Shown here: piece after piece, positions 5,505-10,085 of the stretch
How the letters are laid out: each line of letters begins with the position of its first letter
Position numbering within the stretch: the stretch's first letter is position 1
NCBI GenBank assembly: GCA_020349865.1
Contig: CP070700.1
Location: 830,919 to 841,003 of the forward strand
Source: Desulfobacteraceae bacterium
Lineage (GTDB): Bacteria > Desulfobacterota > DSM-4660 > Desulfatiglandales > Desulfatiglandaceae
Length of the DNA: 10,085 nt
Direction of reading: 5' to 3'
Translations under genes and position numbers: made by a program
Notes under the pieces: generated by a model
What the model was told of the DNA's origin: nothing
Seen by the model: only the letters and a program-made list of their open reading frames with translations
Databases searched by the model: none

Positions 5505-6746
5505 ATGACCAGAAGGGTAGTAGTGACCGGGTTGGGAATGGTCACTCCTTTGGGCTCGGGCGTTGATAAGAACTGGGAAGCCGCATCCTCCGGAACGTCG
5601 GGGATTGGGCTTATCACCAAGTTTGATGCCTCCGATTTCCAATCCCAAATAGCCGGTGAGGTGACGGATTTTAAATCCGAAGACTTTATGGATAAACAAC
5701 AGATCCGGCGGTTCGACATATTCATCCATTATGCCATGGCTTCCGCAAGGATGGCCCTGGAAGATTCGGGGCTGAAGATTAATGCCTCCAATTGCAATCG
5801 GGTCGGCTGTGTAACCGGTTCGGGCTTAGGTGGTCTGACAATGTTAGAGCATTATCATAGAGTCCTTCTGGAAAAAGGTCCCCGCCGGATCAGCCCGTTT
5901 TTTATTCCGGGCATGATCGCGAATATGGCTCCAGGGCAAATAGCCATAGAGTTCGGCGCAAAGGGACCCAACTTATCCATAGAGACAGCCTGCGCGGCCA
6001 GTTGCCACGCTGTTGGCGAAAGCTTCAGGTTAATCCGCGAGGGCATCGCAGACGCAATGATAGCTGGAGGAGCAGAGGCGGTGGTTACCCCGTTAGCCCT
6101 TGGAGGCTTCTGCTCAATGCGTGCCCTTTCCACAATGAATGAAGAGCCTGAGAAGTCTTCGCGCCCTTTCGAATTAGATCGCGATGGGTTTGTGATTGGA
6201 GAAGGCGCCGGGATATTGGTTCTCGAAGAAATGGATCAGGCACTTGAGCGGGGCGCACCTGTTTACGCAGAGGTGGCCGGTTACGGCATGAGTGCCGATG
6301 CTTATCATATATCTGCTCCTGACCCTGAAGGTGTGGGGGCTGTTAATTGCATGAAAATGGCTCTTGCAGACGCCGGGCTAAAGCATGAAAAGTTAGACTA
6401 TATTAACGCCCATGGCACGTCAACAAAACTGAATGATCTTTCGGAGAACAAGGCCATCAAGACCGTATTTGGGGAACACGCCTACAGGCTTGCCATTAGC
6501 TCGACCAAATCTATGACAGGTCATCTCCTTGGCGGGGCAGGGGGAGTCGAGGCCATTTTTTCTGTGCTGACAATTAAGCACGGCCTCATCCCGCCCACAA
6601 TCAACTACGAAACACCCGACCCAGAGTGTGACCTGGATTATGTTCCAAACGTGGCCAGACAGGCCAAAGTTAAAACCGCAATGTCCAATTCCTTTGGATT
6701 CGGCGGCACAAACGCCTGTTTGATTTTTAAGGCCTTTGAGTCATGA
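5505..6746 (+). CDS. fabF: 3-oxoacyl-[ACP] synthase II FabF (KAS II)
   Basis: Condenses malonyl-ACP with acyl-ACP in the elongation step. The 413-residue protein has the thiolase fold halves and a full Cys-His-His triad: Cys163 (ETACAASCHAVG), His303 (NAHGTST) and His340 (STKSMTGH), identical in number to E. coli FabF. Lys335 in the last motif and the C-terminal FGFGGTN loop are also present. After NAHGTST the sequence reads KLNDLSE, where Pro is usual at the first position; this small change should not affect catalysis. AAGGA is placed 8 to 12 bases before the ATG. As no fabB or fabH lies in the window, this is the only condensing enzyme seen here. Confidence 0.96.
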   Translation: MTRRVVVTGLGMVTPLGSGVDKNWEAASSGTSGIGLITKFDASDFQSQIAGEVTDFKSEDFMDKQQIRRFDIFIHYAMASARMALEDSGLKINASNCNRVGCVTGSGLGGLTMLEHYHRVLLEKGPRRISPFFIPGMIANMAPGQIAIEFGAKGPNLSIETACAASCHAVGESFRLIREGIADAMIAGGAEAVVTPLALGGFCSMRALSTMNEEPEKSSRPFELDRDGFVIGEGAGILVLEEMDQALERGAPVYAEVAGYGMSADAYHISAPDPEGVGAVNCMKMALADAGLKHEKLDYINAHGTSTKLNDLSENKAIKTVFGEHAYRLAISSTKSMTGHLLGGAGGVEAIFSVLTIKHGLIPPTINYETPDPECDLDYVPNVARQAKVKTAMSNSFGFGGTNACLIFKAFES

Positions 6747-6790
6747 TAATATATCCTAAGCCCACAACACTCTTCAAATCGCTCAGTCAG

Positions 6791-6830
6791 TAGACTAAAC
6801 TTGTCTATGAAGTTACCGTAGTAACTTTTA
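6791..6830 (+). terminator. Two tandem hairpins after fabF, possible weak terminator or attenuator
   Basis: TAGAC (6791-6795) and GTCTA (6803-6807) form a 5-bp stem with a 7-base loop. Three bases later AAGTTAC (6810-6816) and GTAACTT (6821-6827) form a perfect 7-bp stem with a CGTA loop, followed by TTA and then CCTCTTTT. The T-rich tail suggests partial rho-independent termination between fabF and glyA. The stems are AT-rich, so strength is likely low. Confidence 0.45.
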
Positions 6831-6910
6831 CCTCTTTTAATTATCTCCGATCCCAAGGGTGCCTGGGTATGTATTGTCTGGAAGTGGCGGACGGTCAGAA
6901 GTTTATTGCT

Positions 6911-6917
6911 GGAGAGG
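6911..6917 (+). promoter_or_regulatory. Ribosome binding site deciding the glyA start
   Basis: GGAGAGG ends six bases before TTG at 6924, the ideal spacing, while the in-frame TTG at 6906 lies upstream of it. This supports 6924 as the start. Confidence 0.6.
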
Positions 6918-6923
6918 CATATT

Positions 6924-8183
6924 TTGAAGGATATAACGTTAGAAGAAGTAGACCCGCAGGTCCATCGTGCAATTCAAGCAGAGATAGATCGAGAGAGGCA
7001 TAATCTCCTCATGATTGCCTCAGAGAACTATGCAAGCGATGCTGTAATTGAGGCACAGGCCAATGTTATGACTAACAAGTATGCAGAGGGATATCCCGGC
7101 GCAAGGTACTACGGTGGATGCGAATATGTCGATGAGGTTGAAAAACTGGCCATTGAGCGTGCGAAAAGACTTTTCGGGGCAGAATACGTAAATGTTCAAC
7201 CCCATTCTGGATCTCAGGCAAATATGGCAATTTACCTGGGCTTTTTAAAACCTGGCGATGTGATCATGGGAATGGATCTTTCCCATGGGGGGCATCTGAC
7301 CCACGGAAGCCCGGTGAGTTTTTCAGGGATGCTTTACAAGTCGGTTTTCTATGGCCTTAATCCTAAAACCGAGCTGATCGATTATGATCAGGTGAGAGAT
7401 CTGGCAATAAAAAACAAACCCAAAATCATTATAGCAGGTGCCAGTGCGTATCCGAGGCGAATCGATTTTCATCGATTCAAGGAAATAGCCCAAGAAACTG
7501 GTGCGCATCTTATGGCTGATATGGCCCATATAGCTGGCCTGGTAGCAGTGGGCCTCCATCCTTCACCAATTGGAGTGGCCGACTTTATCGCAACAACCAC
7601 CCATAAAACCTTAAGAGGTCCCAGGGGAGGCCTGATCTTATCACAAGAAAAGTATACAGAAAGGTTGAACAGGGCCATCTTCCCCGGCACCCAGGGGGGA
7701 CCGCTGATGCATGTCATAGCTGCAAAGGCAGTTGCATTTGGAGAGGCATTGAGATCGGAATTTTCCGATTATCAAAGACAGGTGGTCACCAATGCGAGGG
7801 TACTCGCGGAAAAACTCATGGATTTGGGTTTTGATCTTGTAACAGGGGGGACTGATAATCATTTGATTTTAATGGATTTGACCGAAAAAGGAATAACAGG
7901 GAAACAGGCGGAAAGGGCCTTAGGACAGGCAGGCATTGTTGTAAATAAGAACAGTATCCCATTCGACAAGAGGGGCCCTCGCGTAACCAGCGGTATTAGA
8001 TTGGGCACGCCAGCGTTGACCACACGGGGTATGAAAGAAAATGAAATGAAAACAATCGCGGGGTTTATTCATAAGGTTTTAGGGAATGCTGAATCTGAGA
8101 GCGCACTAGCAGAAGTCCAGGAGATCGTTTTGGATCTGTGCAGTGGTTTCCCTATCTACCAGCACATGGAAGGGGGCTCATAA
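6924..8183 (+). CDS. glyA: Serine hydroxymethyltransferase
   Basis: PLP enzyme that interconverts serine and glycine while charging tetrahydrofolate to 5,10-methylene-THF, the one-carbon donor for dTMP, purine and methionine synthesis. The start chosen is TTG at 6924 (419 residues, beginning [13 protein letters not shown]). TTG at 6906 would add six residues but has a poor ribosome binding site. Visible family blocks are LIASENY-like [62 protein letters not shown] with the cofactor-contacting Asp and His, [14 protein letters not shown] with the PLP-binding Lys at about 228, and PGTQGGP. Length is normal. It is followed with no gap by the dCMP deaminase gene. Confidence 0.95.
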   Translation: MKDITLEEVDPQVHRAIQAEIDRERHNLLMIASENYASDAVIEAQANVMTNKYAEGYPGARYYGGCEYVDEVEKLAIERAKRLFGAEYVNVQPHSGSQANMAIYLGFLKPGDVIMGMDLSHGGHLTHGSPVSFSGMLYKSVFYGLNPKTELIDYDQVRDLAIKNKPKIIIAGASAYPRRIDFHRFKEIAQETGAHLMADMAHIAGLVAVGLHPSPIGVADFIATTTHKTLRGPRGGLILSQEKYTERLNRAIFPGTQGGPLMHVIAAKAVAFGEALRSEFSDYQRQVVTNARVLAEKLMDLGFDLVTGGTDNHLILMDLTEKGITGKQAERALGQAGIVVNKNSIPFDKRGPRVTSGIRLGTPALTTRGMKENEMKTIAGFIHKVLGNAESESALAEVQEIVLDLCSGFPIYQHMEGGS

Positions 8184-8630
8184 TTGTCCAGACCTTCATG
8201 GCCCGAATATTTTATGACCATAACCAGGATGGTGGCCAAAAGATCAACCTGTTTACGGCGGCACGTGGGAGCTATTTTGGTTAAGGATAAAAGGATCCTT
8301 GCAACAGGTTACAATGGAGCCCCTGCGGGGCTTCGACATTGTGAGGAGGTGGGCTGTCTGAGGCATGATACGTCCGTCCCCTCCGGTGAGCGGCATGAAC
8401 TCTGCCGGGGGCTTCATTCAGAACAGAATGCTATTATCCAGGCCGCCTATCATGGTATTTCAATTGCGGGATCGACTCTTTATTGCACCAACAAACCCTG
8501 CGTAATATGTTCCAAGATGCTCATCAATGCAGGAATAGAAAAGGTCTTTTATGAAGAAGGCTATCATGATCCACTGGCAGACCAAATGTTAACAGAAGCA
8601 GGCGTAGAAATTGAAAGGATTGAACTATGA
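8184..8630 (+). CDS. comEB: dCMP deaminase (ComEB-type)
   Basis: Zinc-dependent deaminase predicted to turn dCMP into dUMP, the substrate for thymidylate synthase. The 148-residue protein has the deaminase-fold signature: His78-Ser-Glu80 (LHSEQNAI) for the zinc ligand and proton shuttle, and Pro105-Cys106-x-x-Cys109 (PCVICSKML) for the other two ligands. The N-terminal block [22 protein letters not shown] and the segment TGYNGAP are typical of dCMP deaminases. The insert with HCEEVGC, then [13 protein letters not shown], is also typical; in some members its extra cysteines bind a second metal. The start is TTG, immediately after the glyA stop, with AGGGGG seven bases upstream. The symbol follows the common bacterial naming; competence itself is not implied. 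Confidence 0.9.
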   Translation: MSRPSWPEYFMTITRMVAKRSTCLRRHVGAILVKDKRILATGYNGAPAGLRHCEEVGCLRHDTSVPSGERHELCRGLHSEQNAIIQAAYHGISIAGSTLYCTNKPCVICSKMLINAGIEKVFYEEGYHDPLADQMLTEAGVEIERIEL

Positions 8631-9097
8631 AGTGTCCATACTGCACGATAATCAACAATAAGGTGATTGATTCCCGGCTGAGCAAGGATGGCAGGATGAT
8701 AAGAAGGCGGCGAGAATGCCTGGATTGCGGAAGGAGATTTACCACATACGAGAAACTGGAAGATGTCCTTCCCATGGTCGTAAAAAAGGACGGGAGAAGG
8801 GAGCCTTTTAATCGAGAAAAGATTGTTTCCGGAATCCGTAAAGCATGCCAGAAACTGCCCGTCAGCACGACGCAGATCGAAGACTTTGTTGACTCTCTGG
8901 AGCTATTTTTTCAAGAACTGGGTAAAAAAGAAATCGACAGCACACAGATCGGGGAAAGAGTCATCAATAAGCTTAAGGAATGGGACGAAGTAGCCTATGT
9001 CCGGTTTGCTTCTGTATACAGACAATTCAAGGATATCAATGAATTTATGGCTGAATTGGAAGGAATGCTCAATGCCAAGAAATTAGAGGGCCCGTAG
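8627..9097 (+). CDS. nrdR: Transcriptional repressor NrdR
   Basis: ATP/dATP-sensing repressor of ribonucleotide reductase genes. The 156-residue protein has an N-terminal zinc ribbon (Cys3, Cys6, Cys31, Cys34) with the conserved VIDSR and RRRREC segments, then an ATP-cone domain from about residue 47 to 138 beginning at VVKKDG. The hallmark [11 protein letters not shown] lies at 122-132. Its ATG overlaps the deaminase stop in an ATGA arrangement, so translation is coupled. Placement after a dCMP deaminase gene fits a shared theme of deoxynucleotide balance. nrdR next to ribD is a widespread gene order. The predicted target, a ribonucleotide reductase operon, is not in this window. Confidence 0.97.
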   Translation: MKCPYCTIINNKVIDSRLSKDGRMIRRRRECLDCGRRFTTYEKLEDVLPMVVKKDGRREPFNREKIVSGIRKACQKLPVSTTQIEDFVDSLELFFQELGKKEIDSTQIGERVINKLKEWDEVAYVRFASVYRQFKDINEFMAELEGMLNAKKLEGP

Positions 9098-9330
9098 CGA
9101 CTCAAGTTGTGGTCTATCAAGTCTTAAGTCTTATGCCTTTTGCCTGATAGTCTTGACCGTGCCGTTGTCAATATTTATCCAAATCTGGGAAAGCTTCAAG
9201 TTATTTCCGGAAGCCTATTGTAGACAAGCCAATAAAACAGTCCATTATGGAACGTAAAGGACGTCCACCTACCTAAAAGCATCAGAACTCCTTTAAAAAC
9301 GGAGAGATTAAGAGATCATTCTTGAGTAAA
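9098..9330 (+). other. nrdR-ribD intergenic region with weak inverted repeats
   Basis: 233 bases without a recognisable gene. A tandem AAGTCTT duplication (9119-9132) lies inside a weak stem made by CTATCA (9114-9119) and TGATAG (9145-9150), with GGT and ACC able to extend it across a bulge. A second small stem is GCTTC (9193-9197) with GAAGC (9210-9214). None is followed by a T run. I saw no FMN riboswitch consensus and no convincing promoter, although TTGACC at 9153-9158 resembles a -35 element. Confidence 0.5.
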
Positions 9331-10085
9331 ATGGATGAAAAGTTTATGCGGGAGGCCCTGCGTCAGGCACGGAAAGGGCTTGGCCGGACCTCACCGAACC
9401 CTGCGGTAGGGACGGTAATTGTACGAGATGGGCAGATTTTGGCGAAGGCCTATCATCGCAAGGCAGGCCTGCCTCACGCTGAGGCGGAGGCTTTAAGCAA
9501 ACTGCGAGGAAGTGCGCCGGGCGGGACCCTTTATGTAAACCTCGAACCATGCAACCACCATGGTAAAACACCGCCATGTACCGAGGCTATTTTGCGGAGC
9601 GGCATCGAGCGAGTGGTTGTTGGCATGAAAGATCCGAATCCAGCGGTGACGGGTGGCGGCTGTGAGTTTCTTAGAAGAAACGGAATTAAATTGACCACAG
9701 GTGTTTTGGAGCAGGAGTGCCGTCAACTAAATGAGGCATTTATCAAATTTGCTACCTCAGGACGTCCCTTTGTCATATTAAAATCGGCCCTCACAATGGA
9801 CGGCTGGACAGCCACGTCTCAGGGGCACTCTAAATGGATCACCAGCGAAAAATCCAGGCAGTTTGTTCATCGATTAAGGGATCAGGTAGATGCTGTGATG
9901 GTAGGAATTGGAACGATTCTGGCGGATGATCCTTGTCTTACGACCCGCCTTAATCGGGGACTTGGCAAAGACCCCTTGAGAATTATTGTGGACACCCACT
10001 TAAAGACGCCCCCAAATGCAAAAGTCTTGAATCATAGTTCTTCTGCTGATACGCTGCTTGTAGTTGGCCCCCATGTTAGAGATCG
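9331..10085 (+). CDS. ribD: Riboflavin biosynthesis protein RibD (deaminase/reductase), 3'-truncated by window edge
   Basis: Bifunctional enzyme of riboflavin synthesis: it deaminates the pyrimidine intermediate formed from GTP, then reduces its ribose side chain using NADPH. About 251 codons are visible and the frame remains open at the right edge. The N-terminal deaminase domain shows GRTSPNPAVG (18-27), the zinc ligand motif His49-Ala-Glu51 (HAEAEAL), and Cys74 and Cys83 in EPCNHHGKTPPC. The DPNPAV segment is at 101-106. The reductase domain starts near residue 146 (PFVILKSALTMDG), with SKWIT, then DAVMVGIGTILADDP at about 187-201. The start is uncertain. ATG at 9331 gives the usual N-terminus MDEKFMREAL, while TTG at 9322 adds three residues and has better spacing to AAGAGA (9310-9315). 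Other riboflavin genes would be expected just downstream. Confidence 0.94.
   Translation, partial: MDEKFMREALRQARKGLGRTSPNPAVGTVIVRDGQILAKAYHRKAGLPHAEAEALSKLRGSAPGGTLYVNLEPCNHHGKTPPCTEAILRSGIERVVVGMKDPNPAVTGGGCEFLRRNGIKLTTGVLEQECRQLNEAFIKFATSGRPFVILKSALTMDGWTATSQGHSKWITSEKSRQFVHRLRDQVDAVMVGIGTILADDPCLTTRLNRGLGKDPLRIIVDTHLKTPPNAKVLNHSSSADTLLVVGPHVRD

Noticed and set aside
6747..6923. Glycine riboswitch upstream of glyA
   Set aside because: No tandem glycine aptamer pattern is visible, and the two hairpins are simple AT-rich stems.
7903..7912. A further AAAYAGGCG-like match inside glyA
   Set aside because: It lies in conserved coding sequence away from any promoter and is most simply a chance match.
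9098..9330. FMN riboswitch upstream of ribD
   Set aside because: The conserved RFN blocks (such as AGGG-, ACCGGCGGT- and AAGCCCGCGA-like segments) are not present; only weak unrelated stems are seen.
9344..9577. Minus-strand ORFs within ribD and similar ones opposite glyA, fabF, plsX and fabG
   Set aside because: They lie fully inside well-identified genes in other frames, have low-complexity or atypical composition, and no ribosome binding sites; they are reading-frame shadows.

Overview
The window looks like chromosome from a mesophilic Gram-negative bacterium, most likely a deltaproteobacterium (Desulfobacterota). This placement is inferred from protein resemblance and from the gene order yceD-rpmF-plsX-fabG-acpP-fabF-glyA-dCMP deaminase-nrdR-ribD; no rRNA or other decisive marker is present.

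Left part (1-2072), accessory in character. The window opens inside a tyrosine recombinase (phage-type integrase) whose N-terminus lies off the left edge and whose catalytic domain is complete. A 78-codon GTG-start gene overlaps its end by 8 bases. A 353-codon gene of unknown function lies convergent to these two on the minus strand; I recognise no family in it. A hairpin in the short gap between the convergent ends is a plausible terminator.

Middle (2073-2444), a 372-base divergent intergenic region. It carries two good sigma70-like promoters reading right into the core operon. A short repeated element (AAAAYAGGCG) sits in the spacer of both promoters and once more upstream, so it is a candidate operator.

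Right part (2445-10085), a run of housekeeping genes all on the plus strand. First come yceD (DUF177) and rpmF (ribosomal protein L32, zinc-binding form), then plsX, fabG, acpP and fabF for fatty acid and phospholipid synthesis. fabH and fabD, often found between plsX and fabG, are absent here. After a 159- to 177-base gap with two hairpins come glyA, a dCMP deaminase gene and nrdR, tightly packed with a 0-base junction and an ATGA overlap. Their products converge on deoxynucleotide supply: GlyA makes 5,10-methylene-THF, the deaminase makes dUMP (together the substrates of thymidylate synthase), and NrdR represses ribonucleotide reductase genes. After another gap ribD starts riboflavin synthesis and runs off the right edge.

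Most of the window is ordinary core metabolism. The least explained items are the 353-codon minus-strand gene, the small gene coupled to the integrase, and the repeat in the operon promoters. No tRNA, rRNA, CRISPR array, insertion-sequence ends or recognised riboswitch were seen.
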